Assembly (NCBI GenBank): GCA_022539475.1
Contig: VCMS01000079.1
Coordinates: 62,001-126,000, forward strand
From: Gracilaria domingensis
Lineage: Eukaryota; Rhodophyta; Florideophyceae; Gracilariales; Gracilariaceae
DNA length: 64,000 nt
Direction of reading: 5' to 3'
The notes below the pieces were generated by a model that was given only the letters and a program-made list of their open reading frames with translations, ran no database searches and was not told the origin of the DNA. A program made the translations under genes and the position numbers. Positions 51,313 through 60,409 of the stretch are shown here, one piece after another (within the stretch, counting starts at the first letter, position 1; each line of letters starts with the position of its first letter).

Positions 51313-52398
51313 TTACCATCGCCGACTGCGCTTCTTACGTTTCTTCGCGGCGTTTTGTCGACGTTTCTCCAACTCCTGTTCCGCACTATCCTTCCAGGCC
51401 TGTTCTACCGCCAAAACAAGCGAGTCAACAGCCGAATGATACAGTTTTTCCTGCTCCGACAGTTGTTGAGATTGCACAATCTCATACAAAGCACGTTTGA
51501 GTTTGACGACGCCCAACACGTCATCACGCCATTCCTTTTCTAATCGTACACGACGCCCAAAAGTAGAGTACTCAGAAACGAGATCATAACATTCTCCCAT
51601 GAACTCATCCAACGGAAAGGTGATTGCATGAGGTCTCAAAGGGTACAAATGTTGCGCTAGTCGCGAGTAACACACTTCGAACGGCATCTGCAAAGGCGCA
51701 TCGCCCGCAGACACACGGAAAAACTGAAGGTCCGGTCGATGATCCGGAAGCTGTTCGTTGTAAGGAGCAATGATGGCGGCCACAAACGGATCGTCCTTGT
51801 AGATGTGTTGCTGAAAGTCATGCTGGCATTCAATGTCGACGCGAGACGGTTCGGTGGTGAAGGTTTCATCAGGATGGCTGTGATACCAGCCCAGGATTCG
51901 CATGCCCTTGGCCTCGGCGCGACTGGCTATCTCGATGGTACTCTCCGGCAAGGCCTCCACCTCACTGAAGGCAGAACGGCCCGTCTTGGCCAGGTCGCTG
52001 GGCTTGACATTCTGGGCGGGGAAGGCCTCGGCAATGAGAATCTCGCAGTTGGAGCCGACGTTGGTGACAAAGCCGCCCAAGTAGCCGATGATTTCAGTCT
52101 GGGTAAGATGCGCATGAAAGGTGATAAGCGCGACAGCAATGGGATGGATGCGGATGTACGGCACGGTGAGCGGGTCTATTCCAAGCTGCTCGGCGGTGCA
52201 GTATGGCAGCTGCTCCAAGCGCTGCTCCTTTGCGGAGAGTTTGGCGGCGGTGCGTTCGTCAACGTCGATGGTGAAGGGCTCGGTCTGTCGGCGCGTGCGG
52301 GTGGAACGGCGGAGCGGCTGGGCGACTGCGGGGACGGGGTCTGGCAGAACGTGGGCGTCGGTGAGATCGATGAGCTCGGTGCGGTTGTTGCTCGACAT
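51313..52398 (-). CDS. MPN/JAMM-domain metalloprotease, MYSM1/MPND-like
   Basis: 361 residues from the ATG at 52398 (open frame to a GTG at 52470). The MPN domain (about 80-230) has the zinc-site order of active JAMM isopeptidases: E102 in QTEIIGYLGG, H173 and H175 in GWYHSHP, S185 and D188 in EPSRVDIECQ. The sequence around the site and the flanking PFVAAIIAPY block resemble MYSM1 and MPND, which act on chromatin ubiquitin or bind modified DNA, rather than proteasome RPN11 or CSN5. Oddly, the segment between the second histidine and the serine is two residues longer than the usual seven. The C-terminus ends in a nuclear-type KKRKKRSRRW. No SWIRM or SANT domain is present. Confidence 0.85.
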   Translation of the reverse strand: MSSNNRTELIDLTDAHVLPDPVPAVAQPLRRSTRTRRQTEPFTIDVDERTAAKLSAKEQRLEQLPYCTAEQLGIDPLTVPYIRIHPIAVALITFHAHLTQTEIIGYLGGFVTNVGSNCEILIAEAFPAQNVKPSDLAKTGRSAFSEVEALPESTIEIASRAEAKGMRILGWYHSHPDETFTTEPSRVDIECQHDFQQHIYKDDPFVAAIIAPYNEQLPDHRPDLQFFRVSAGDAPLQMPFEVCYSRLAQHLYPLRPHAITFPLDEFMGECYDLVSEYSTFGRRVRLEKEWRDDVLGVVKLKRALYEIVQSQQLSEQEKLYHSAVDSLVLAVEQAWKDSAEQELEKRRQNAAKKRKKRSRRW

Positions 52399-52801
52399 GA
52401 CGACGGTGGCAACAACAGATGGCGCTTTGACCGTCGCGCATCGTCGAGCGCGCGTGTACCGCCGCTCCACTAGTATGATACTCGTAGTATCCCGCTCGCG
52501 CCGCCCCCTGCATTTTCCAGCCGCGCGCGGTTGCGATTAGGTATGCATCCGCCTACAGTGCGGGGAACGCGTCGCTCCTCTGCGTCGTTTCGCTTCCCCC
52601 TTCTTCTCACACACGTGGCGCCTCGCTGCGCGCCTCACACGTGTGCGCGCTGTGCCGCGCGGAGGTGCGGTGAGCGCCGCTCGCTCTGTGCTCGACCGGG
52701 GAGGGACTCGACCTGAAGCGGTGCCGCGATGCCGACGCGCGGTGCTGACGCCGCGGGCGCGAAAGGTCGTGCCCGCCGCCGTGAGCTCGATACCAGACAC
52801 A
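52399..52801. other. Divergent promoter region, MPN protease / ribose-5-phosphate isomerase
   Basis: GC-rich, no TATA box. The isomerase frame stays open through most of it from 52643, but as GC-rich leader sequence. Confidence 0.6.
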
Positions 52802-53644
52802 ATGTTCGCGTTCGTGTCCCCGCTCTCCGTCGGCCGCGTGCACCGCTCGTCGCGCCTGCGAGTCTGCGCTGCCGCCCCGTTGCGAGGCGCGCGCACGGCG
52901 GCCGCGCGGCCGAGCGTCATCATGCCCACCATGGCCGTCGCCCCCTCCGTCGACGAGCTCAAGAAGCAGACGGGCTACAAAGCCGTCGACGACTACGTCA
53001 CGTCTGGCATGGTGGTGGGGCTGGGCACGGGGTCCACCGCCAAGTTCGCCGTCGATCGGCTGGGCGAGAAGCTCAAGTCGGGCGAACTGACTGACATTGT
53101 GGCCATTCCGACCTCCATTCGTACCAAGGAACAGGCGGAGTCGCTCGGCATTCCGCTCGTGACATTGGATACCCACCCCGTGTTGGACGTCGCTATCGAT
53201 GGCGCTGATGAGGTTGACCCGCTGCTCAACCTCGTCAAGGGTCGCGGAGGCGCCCTGTTGAGGGAGAAGATGGTGGAGGTGCAAGCCAAGAAGTTCATCG
53301 TCATTGTGGATGAGAGCAAGTTGGTCGATGGACTGGGAATCAGCGGCGCCATGCCCGTCGAAGTCACCCCGTTCTGTTGGCAGTTTAACATGGATCGGCT
53401 GCTCAGGCTGGATAGTATCAAGGGATGCACTGCAAATCTGAGAATGGACGGCGAGAAACCTTATGTCACTGACAATGACAACTATATCGTCGACCTCTAT
53501 TTTGATACCCCCATCAGCGATGCCGCTAAAGCTGCCGGTCAAATCGAAAGTCTGGTTGGCGTTGTCGAACACGGGCTCTTCCTTGGAATGTCCAGTGCTG
53601 TCATCATTGCCGGCACTAACGGCGTGTATGTTAAGGAGCCGTAA
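52802..53644 (+). CDS. rpiA: Ribose-5-phosphate isomerase A, plastid
   Basis: Interconverts ribose 5-phosphate and ribulose 5-phosphate in the Calvin cycle and pentose phosphate pathway. 280 residues from the ATG at 52802, chosen because it opens a typical transit peptide (MFAFVSPLSVGRVHRSS, arginine-rich, no acids for 45 residues); phenylalanine close to the N-terminus is characteristic of red-algal and glaucophyte plastid leaders. The enzyme domain keeps VGLGTGST (72-79), AIPTSIRT, DGADEVD (133-139) with the catalytic aspartates, KGRGGALLREK (146-156) and the C-terminal EHGLF. Length after the leader (about 235) equals bacterial RpiA. It is divergent from the MPN protease gene. Confidence 0.96.
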   Translation: MFAFVSPLSVGRVHRSSRLRVCAAAPLRGARTAAARPSVIMPTMAVAPSVDELKKQTGYKAVDDYVTSGMVVGLGTGSTAKFAVDRLGEKLKSGELTDIVAIPTSIRTKEQAESLGIPLVTLDTHPVLDVAIDGADEVDPLLNLVKGRGGALLREKMVEVQAKKFIVIVDESKLVDGLGISGAMPVEVTPFCWQFNMDRLLRLDSIKGCTANLRMDGEKPYVTDNDNYIVDLYFDTPISDAAKAAGQIESLVGVVEHGLFLGMSSAVIIAGTNGVYVKEP

Positions 53645-54578
53645 ACGCTCCGACCGTCACTTCATTGCAGTCCCTACCCTTTCAAAAGTATATACAACCG
53701 TTTATCGTGTTCACCACATCCTTGTCCATCTGCTGTTTTTCTTGCTCGTTCAAGCTGCGCTTACTTCAACGTCGCGTTCTTCAATCATGGCGCGCAGCGC
53801 GCAATGTGCATTTGAGATCGAGCCCACCACATGCGATGCCTGAATTTAGCACCCAATTCATCACTTCACCTACCACTCCCACCACGTATAAGCCAATGTC
53901 TCTTTCCACTATTTGAGTACTGCACTACCTATAGGTTATCAACGTAATGCGCTGCTGGCTCCCGGATGATTCTGCCGCGGCATACGAAGCTAAACAGTTT
54001 TCTGGCGTAGCTCTTGATTTTTGGGATTCGGTGCGGTCAAATCTCGCTGTCTTTAGCTCGGGGAGCAATTGAACTCTCGTGTCCTGCGATAAAGGAACAA
54101 AGTTCGCGCACGGTGTGTTTATGATACGTTCGCACTCCTTTTGGTATGGATGCTTTTTTGTCTAGCAATTTCCTTTCTCAAACGCCTTGCTTAGACTACG
54201 ATACTGTATCATCAACCCTACACAGCAATGCTCCTGGCTTTTATCGTTTCATGTTCAAATCTAATTAGCCGTGTCTCTCGCCTCCACAATGTCAACTCTA
54301 ACCAGCAAATTGTTCGTACCTATTGAAATGTTATCCCTTAACTCTACGCTAAAGCGAGGTTGTGCTTGGTCCCTCTTAAACCTCCCACGTAATAAAGCTG
54401 CTCTGCCCCGTTGGTGGAAGATAATCAAAGCACACTTACATAAGCCTGCTCAATGTCCCTTCACAACCAGCCCTTTTTGTCTCAATGTCAAAGCCAATAG
54501 CCATACCCTTTCTAACCATCTTCTTCTTGCTCAGAGTCACTCACCATATTCTTTTCGCTCAAAATCTTTCCAAACATC
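53645..54578. other. Intergenic region, no gene seen
   Basis: AT-richer than its left flank; it should hold the 3' end of the isomerase gene and the promoter of the secreted-protein gene. No clear TATA box. Confidence 0.5.
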
Positions 54579-55540
54579 ATGGTGCTGATCCAAGGTCTTA
54601 TATTTTTGTCATTTCTGTTGCTTTGTCCCTTGAATACCTCTGTCGTCGTTGAACCTGCTACCACTACCAAATTCCAACATGCGTTGCTCAGAGCAATGCG
54701 ACCCTCTTCAACACGTTTAGCACCTAGTTTAAGACGAAAGGCGACCCCTGACAATGTGCTTGGAATCATCCACGCTCTGTCTATTCCCTTCCCCAATTCT
54801 ACACATGGATACAACTCGAATATAAACAAAAAGTTTTTGTTTAACACGGTATTCAACTCTACAACTCATTCAGATGCGCCTCAGGTGATTTATGATCTTG
54901 AGGCTAACTCGGTTCGAGCAGCTCTGGACTTCATTGATAACACATTTATGGTCGGAATGAATGTATCTGCATATAATCATTTTGCGGGAATTCTAGAACA
55001 TGCGTTTGAGCAGGAACAAGGGGCCATTTTCTATAGCATTATATCGCACAAATGGATGTTCTGTGCATGGCTTGATACAACTTTCTTTGATATTACGTAC
55101 TACGTACGTCTCTGTGCCTCGCTGATTTCCTTTGGCCTTCCGGATATCGATCGACTTCCAGTTGAAAACGAAGACTACGTTACCACTGCAGAAATGCACA
55201 CTATGATCTTCAAAGGCAAAGTCAAACAGATTGATAACCAGCTTCCCCTGGATGACGATGATGACGGCGTGCATATAATGAGGAACGTTTCTGTTAGAGA
55301 TGGTGCTACTACCGTCATCGACGTCAATCTAGACGAACATGAGGATTCTTATGAAAAGACATGTAAGTTTACTGTTCTTTCTACTTCTCTCTCTTTCTGT
55401 GGTACTAACTTCATTTTCGTGTGCATCAAGCAGGTCTGAACAACGACGCAAATATACATGCTGATTGTTATGCGTTTTGCTGCAATTCTCTTTACGTTGG
55501 ATCACACTTCTGTACTGACTTTCCTCTCAACTGCATTTAG
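54579..55540 (+). CDS. Secreted protein of unknown function (at least two exons)
   Basis: Exon 1 is 54579-55362, exon 2 starts at 55434; the 71-nt intron has GTAAGT, a perfect TACTAAC at 55403-55409 and CAG. Read to the next stop this gives 296 residues with a cysteine-rich end (CYAFCCNSLYVGSHFCTDF). A signal peptide is clear (MVLIQGLIFLSFLLLCPLNTS). Several N-glycosylation sites (NST, NVS) and an Asp-rich loop (DDDDDGVH) are present. The 3' end is uncertain: TACTGAC at 55513-55519 followed by a pyrimidine run and TTTAG at 55540 looks like another acceptor, so a second intron and a different C-terminus are possible. No family is recognised. Confidence 0.65.
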
Positions 55541-56257
55541 GCTACCCTTGGTAATGTCGAGGTGCTCGAATCTCATCCGGACTTGGAGATTAGAGTCAAA
55601 ACTTGCAAACACCAAGGCTAGGGGCCTTCGGTTCAGTACTATCTAAAGTAGAATATGAACTAACACTGCTTTGTCTGCGCTGCGTAAATCTGCTGGCTTG
55701 TCATGGATGGCTAGAGCTCTGTCTTGCTTAGAATCTGCCTAAGTCGTTTACAGTTACATATCTAGTCTGGTCCTCTATCGCTATGCATGTGTACTTTGAA
55801 GGCTTCTGGCACTAACGTTAGTACTTACTCGAGATTTACTAAAGTTAAACAATTAGACGCAGAAGAGTCGTGTCTCTGCTCTGGTAATCGTATTCTACAC
55901 TTCTTCGTTGAAAGTCTATAAACAAAGACGTGTGCAGCAGTACGTTGAACGCGTAGATTGCACTTTACGTCAGTTGCAACCTTTGCCTCGCTATTGTGCA
56001 TCGCCCATCGAAACCAGCACATTCGGGTACCTCCTCTTCGTGATCGTCCAGGTCTTTAAGTAGCGAAGCTTATTAGACAATGGCCCGAAAGAACACATCT
56101 TGACCTCGCGAGGGAGTTTCCTTTCCACAAAACGCTCTGCACTAAATAGTAATTGAACCTGTGCCTGGTAAGAGAGAGTGAGAGGTAGAACCGGCGGGCA
56201 TGGAAAACCAACGAAGCAAGAATGTGAAAAGGAAAATAGGTCACGAACCACCACAGA
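55541..56257. other. Convergent intergenic region
   Basis: The first 100 bp may be a further exon of the secreted-protein gene (a frame reads GNVEVLESHPDLEIRVK before a stop). Otherwise no gene is seen. Confidence 0.45.
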
Positions 56258-57280
56258 TCAGCGCTGATCAGAACTGCGGGTGAGTTTCAAGGTTGAGATT
56301 TTGCAGCTCATGGACCCTAGCAAGTAACCAAGAAAATTCCTTGCATCACTTGCAACCATTTCTTCTACAGCTATTCCCGTTTGCAAGAGTTGATCTTGAA
56401 GGAAGAACGTGGTTTTTGGGTTTCGCTCGGTAGCAAGGAGATATCCTGCGCGACGTTCGCTGATGGAGTCGGAAAATGCGCGCACCATGACCTCAATCAG
56501 GTCAAGATCGTAAGTAACGTCAGCGGCTATAACGACGTCTATGTCAAAGTCGACAATGAACTTTCGCAGCTTGGGCAAGTCATTCGCATCGAGTAACGCA
56601 GCTTGGACCACATCCGGGACATTGTTGTTTCGGAGGTTCTTGCGGATTCCTTCAACCATCTCTTGCTTGTAGTCCGTAAGGAAAACACGCTTCGCCCCGG
56701 CGTTGATATATGCGGACCCAGATAATCCTGTACCGGCTCCCAACTCAAGTACTGTTGCTCCGTTCACATCCCTCCGTATGGAACTGCGAACATCAAGAAG
56801 TTGGTAGCACAGAGTAAGCCCAGCTTCCCATACCCGTGCCCCTAGATCGCTGAAGCGTCCGGACACGACCACAACAATTTCTTGACCGTCAGGCATGTCG
56901 TGTACAACGTGAACGTCAGTATGCGCATACTGTTTGTGCATACAATATTGTGCAGCAAACTCAACTACAGATTCATCGACGTCACCCATACTGCAGCGAT
57001 CCACTTCGTCCATCAAAAGTCTGAAGAAACGAGCACATCTTGAGTGTCCGAAGCAGAAATCATGGATACTCTGCGTAAGCTGGCTTTGGTAAAGAACAGT
57101 TTCTTGCAAGAGAACTCTCTGCGCGAAGGCAGTCTTCCATGCAATGTCACCATACAGGGCCTGTGTTTGATCGAAGATTCTTCGAAGGGGTACACCAGCC
57201 CTGAATGCCTTTCCAAACAAACTGGTGGCCTTCTTCAATTCTTCATGATGAAGGCGATTAGGTGTCTGACCTGGCCTCAT
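56258..57280 (-). CDS. Lysine methyltransferase, EEF2KMT (FAM86)-like
   Basis: 340 residues from the ATG at 57280; the frame is open to a GTG at 57472 but without supporting sequence. The C-terminal half is a seven-stranded methyltransferase domain of family 16: the SAM-binding loop VLELGAGTGLSG (motif I), an acidic residue after the second strand (VFLTDYK), and VVIAADVTYD (the DxxY block). The roughly 130-residue helical N-terminus (EELKKATSLFG ... FAQRVLLQETVLYQ) and the total length fit EEF2KMT/FAM86, which trimethylates a lysine of elongation factor 2. Other family-16 enzymes usually lack that N-terminus. Substrate inferred only. Confidence 0.75.
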   Translation of the reverse strand: MRPGQTPNRLHHEELKKATSLFGKAFRAGVPLRRIFDQTQALYGDIAWKTAFAQRVLLQETVLYQSQLTQSIHDFCFGHSRCARFFRLLMDEVDRCSMGDVDESVVEFAAQYCMHKQYAHTDVHVVHDMPDGQEIVVVVSGRFSDLGARVWEAGLTLCYQLLDVRSSIRRDVNGATVLELGAGTGLSGSAYINAGAKRVFLTDYKQEMVEGIRKNLRNNNVPDVVQAALLDANDLPKLRKFIVDFDIDVVIAADVTYDLDLIEVMVRAFSDSISERRAGYLLATERNPKTTFFLQDQLLQTGIAVEEMVASDARNFLGYLLGSMSCKISTLKLTRSSDQR

Positions 57281-57742
57281 AACCACTGCGATTTTCTCTG
57301 TCCGGAACCTTTTTCCAATTGTCAAAACACTATTGCGATCGTATGTTATTGTCTTCTTAGCTGCAGAAGGATGGCAACACGGCTCCAAGGGTTGTCTCGC
57401 GCAAAGTACCGCCGACTTACTCTGCAGATGCCGAAGTTCAGGGTCGGCAAAACATATATGCGGGACGAGCACTCATGCGTGGTCTCGAATCAAGTAGTGC
57501 TCCTTGTGGTGAGAGCAGGATTTAACAGCACAACAATGCGAAGCACCCATTTTTTGCAAGCCGAATCTATACCACATACGAAGCAATCCGAGCCTTGAAA
57601 CTAATGAGACATGGGAAGCGATGGACGCGCAGGTGAAGGCGCTGGCATACCGCCCCCCCCTCCCCAGTTCGCACGTGATTGACAACTGAGCGCTGCAGTA
57701 GGTGGTACGTGCATTACCGCTTCACAAGTTACTATATAAGAT
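57281..57742. other. Intergenic region, no gene seen
   Basis: It lies between two minus-strand genes and contains a short CT-rich run of cytosines near 57652. It should carry the methyltransferase promoter. Confidence 0.55.
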
Positions 57743-58465
57743 TTACTTATTAGCGAACGAAAGAGTTATGGGTTGAGCAGGAGTACCCAACGGATGCTGT
57801 TGCAAGCCCGAAAGCGCCACGGCAGCCTCCGCCTCATTTCCAAACTCAACAAACGCAATGGTATCATTTCCCGGCACGGACCGGACCTCGACGAAACCCG
57901 CAAATCGCGCGAACAAATCCGAAAGCGCATCCACCAATGACACTTTCTTCCCCTCTTGTTCTACGAGTCGAGGCAGGTTCTGCGCGAACAATATTCTATT
58001 CGGCACTGCAGGCATCGCCATTGGCGGTGGTTCCGGCGCAGCGGCACCCACGTTCGCAGGCGGCTGCGTGGCGGCAGCATTCGCAGCGGCTTCGACACCA
58101 GCGCGCTTTGCAGCCTGCTGATCGGCGCGTCGTTTGGCAGCGCGCTTTTTTCTTGTGAGTTTGGAATCACCGCCCAACTTGTCGCTGCCAGCTTTGTCGG
58201 ATAATGAGCGCGCATAGCTAACTGAGATTTGTTTGCCCATAAACTCTGTGGAATGTAATTTTCGAAGGGCGGCTGTTGCAGACGTTTGTGTGTGGAAGGT
58301 TATGAAAGCTTGGCCGCGAAGCGCGAGCGATTTCTCGGCGACAATGTGAACGATTTGACCGTATGGACTGAAGGCGGCGTGGAGGAGACGGCGAAGACGT
58401 ACCTTCTTCAGCTTGTCCGGTAAGTTTCGCACGTACAGCGTGCGGCAGGGCGCCGGGGCGTCCAT
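57743..58465 (-). CDS. U1A/U2B''-type snRNP protein (two RRMs)
   Basis: 240 residues with the SNF-family layout: RRM1 at about 8-85 (TLYVRNLPDKLKKVRLRRLL with RNP2, GQAFITFHT as RNP1), a basic/alanine-rich linker (KKRAAKRRADQQAAKRAG), and RRM2 at about 158-240 (ILFAQNLPR, TIAFVEFGNEAEAAVAL). It binds the loop of U1 and/or U2 snRNA in the spliceosome; a single protein of this kind often serves both. RRM1 is more diverged from the animal and plant proteins than RRM2. It is divergent from DDB2 with 282 bp between start codons. Confidence 0.9.
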   Translation of the reverse strand: MDAPAPCRTLYVRNLPDKLKKVRLRRLLHAAFSPYGQIVHIVAEKSLALRGQAFITFHTQTSATAALRKLHSTEFMGKQISVSYARSLSDKAGSDKLGGDSKLTRKKRAAKRRADQQAAKRAGVEAAANAAATQPPANVGAAAPEPPPMAMPAVPNRILFAQNLPRLVEQEGKKVSLVDALSDLFARFAGFVEVRSVPGNDTIAFVEFGNEAEAAVALSGLQQHPLGTPAQPITLSFANK

Positions 58466-58747
58466 GTTGGCGGAGCTGGCCCTCCAGGCGAGATGAGCGT
58501 CGCGGGATGAAGACGGGGGGAAGGCCTTTGGTATCTCTGCAATGCAGAGTCTGCATCATGAGGATCAACGCGCGATGCAAGGCAAACGGGGCTCGGCGGG
58601 ACGCATGCAAGCGTCCACGTACTAAGGGTAGCAAATATAGCCGGGCCACAAATTGATCCTGCACCACGGAGTTGCGTCTCGAGGACGCCAGGCCCCCTAC
58701 TACCTGTACCCACCTCCCGCCTAGCCTTGTAACTCACCGCCGCACAA

Positions 58748-60409
58748 ATGGCGACTCAAATCCCCGCCGGCGATGAACGAACTGGCCTTTTGCTACGAAG
58801 GCGCTACCAGTCCGTTGGATGCTACTACTGTCGCGACAAAAACGTCTCAAATCGCTTCGGCCACACCCACACCAACTGCCCCCTTCGACCGTGCTTTCTC
58901 TGTAAACAGAGAGGACACACCTCTTTAGATTGTCCGCATCGAACCAGACCCAATGCACACACACAGACGCTTTCGCGCATTTTGCGCAACAGGGAGCGAC
59001 TGGCCCATCTCCATCACTTCACCACGGAGCGCGAGGCAAGTTCCTCGTTGGACAAATTCGATGTCGCGCTGCCTTATGTCAGGAACAGGCAGTTTGATTG
59101 TGAGCTATCCTTTTTCGGGTCAAGGTTACATGCCAAGCGCGTCACCACCTTGGAGTGGCATCCATCGGGTCGTTACTTGTTGTCTGCTGATAAATCTGGC
59201 GCCGTGAGAGTAATTGCTCTCACGCATTGTTTGAAAGAAGGTGCATTTGACCGAAAGAGAGTGCCAAAGCTTCACCCAGACCCGTCCCATGTTCACCATT
59301 GTAACATCAATAACATTGTCTTTGACAACAATCCGGACGTTTGTTACACCTCTAGCAGTGATGGTAAAGTGTCCGCCTTGAGAATACCCTTGCTGGGAGG
59401 CGCTCCCATCCAATCAGATGATGACCTGATACAAGCTCATGAAACTGTTGTTGACCTGAATCCGAATGGATGGCAGGGTAGCATTAGCTTATTCAAGATG
59501 GTCTACGGAATGGCCTCTGATACAAAGCGGAATTGCCTGTATGTTGGCGCATCGGACGGTACGATTCGTCGCTTTGATCCCCGACAACCCGCTGATAATA
59601 TTGCTGATATCAAGTCCAAGTTTCACGCGTCAAAGGTAACTTGTATTGACGTGAACCCAATCAACTCGGATTTGGTTGTCACTGCGAGTAATGACGCGCG
59701 CGTTTGTTTATGGGATGCCCGTAAGTTTGTGGAAACTCATCCGTTAGGATGGTACAAACATGACCGCGTTGTATCTTCGGCATACTTTTCTCCAAACACT
59801 GGGTCGAAGTTGCTTACCACCGCTATGGATAACAAATTACGAGTTTGGCAAGATATTCATTCGTTCCAAGGATCGGTGAATGATCATGAAGATGCCAGTC
59901 CATTAGAAATCGTCCATTCTCACGATTTCCATCGCTATCTTACTGCGTTTCGCGCTGTGTGGGACCCGAAAGATTGGACGGATGACTTGTTCATGTGCGG
60001 AAGGTTTCTTGGGGATGCCTATCGTGACGGTGAGGAAGGTAAGACCGCTATTTTGCACCCGATTGACTTGTTTTCCGTCAAGGCTGGTTCTGTTGTACAC
60101 TCGCTTATGGATTTGGATGTACCGCTCATTTGCACCACCAACAAGTTTTCACCATCTTGTGATGTGATCGCTACTGCAGCTTCGAGCCATTTGATATTTT
60201 GGTCCCCCCCACTGGAAGATGAGAATGAAGACCATCCCGTCAGGCGAAAGAAGCGTAGAAGATTGGGTACGAGAGATTCTGATGATGATGATGGTGACGG
60301 TGATGAAGGGGGCCGTGGTGGAAGTGGGGCTCCCGGCCCGAAAAAGAAACTCAACACAATAGTTGCGAAATCCAACAGAAGATCAGCAAGATTGCTAGCG
60401 AAATCTTAA
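58748..60409 (+). CDS. DDB2: DDB2-like DNA-damage binding WD40 protein with zinc knuckles
   Basis: 553 residues. In animals and plants DDB2 recognises UV photoproducts and joins the CUL4-DDB1 ubiquitin ligase. The N-terminus has two zinc knuckles, CYYC...HTHTNC (25-44) and CFLCKQRGHTSLDC (49-62); one such knuckle is typical of plant DDB2 and absent from the animal protein. The WD40 propeller covers about 125-480, starting VTTLEWHPSGRYLLSADKSG; repeat ASNDARVCLWDARK contains the WDxR motif used for DDB1 binding. The C-terminus is a nuclear basic run KKRRRL, an acidic DSDDDDGDGDEGG and a basic end. Single exon. Confidence 0.88.
   Translation: MATQIPAGDERTGLLLRRRYQSVGCYYCRDKNVSNRFGHTHTNCPLRPCFLCKQRGHTSLDCPHRTRPNAHTQTLSRILRNRERLAHLHHFTTEREASSSLDKFDVALPYVRNRQFDCELSFFGSRLHAKRVTTLEWHPSGRYLLSADKSGAVRVIALTHCLKEGAFDRKRVPKLHPDPSHVHHCNINNIVFDNNPDVCYTSSSDGKVSALRIPLLGGAPIQSDDDLIQAHETVVDLNPNGWQGSISLFKMVYGMASDTKRNCLYVGASDGTIRRFDPRQPADNIADIKSKFHASKVTCIDVNPINSDLVVTASNDARVCLWDARKFVETHPLGWYKHDRVVSSAYFSPNTGSKLLTTAMDNKLRVWQDIHSFQGSVNDHEDASPLEIVHSHDFHRYLTAFRAVWDPKDWTDDLFMCGRFLGDAYRDGEEGKTAILHPIDLFSVKAGSVVHSLMDLDVPLICTTNKFSPSCDVIATAASSHLIFWSPPLEDENEDHPVRRKKRRRLGTRDSDDDDGDGDEGGRGGSGAPGPKKKLNTIVAKSNRRSARLLAKS

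Noticed and set aside
54900-55274. Antisense frames under the secreted-protein gene
   Set aside because: They are mirror frames of the real coding sequence and lack start context or family.
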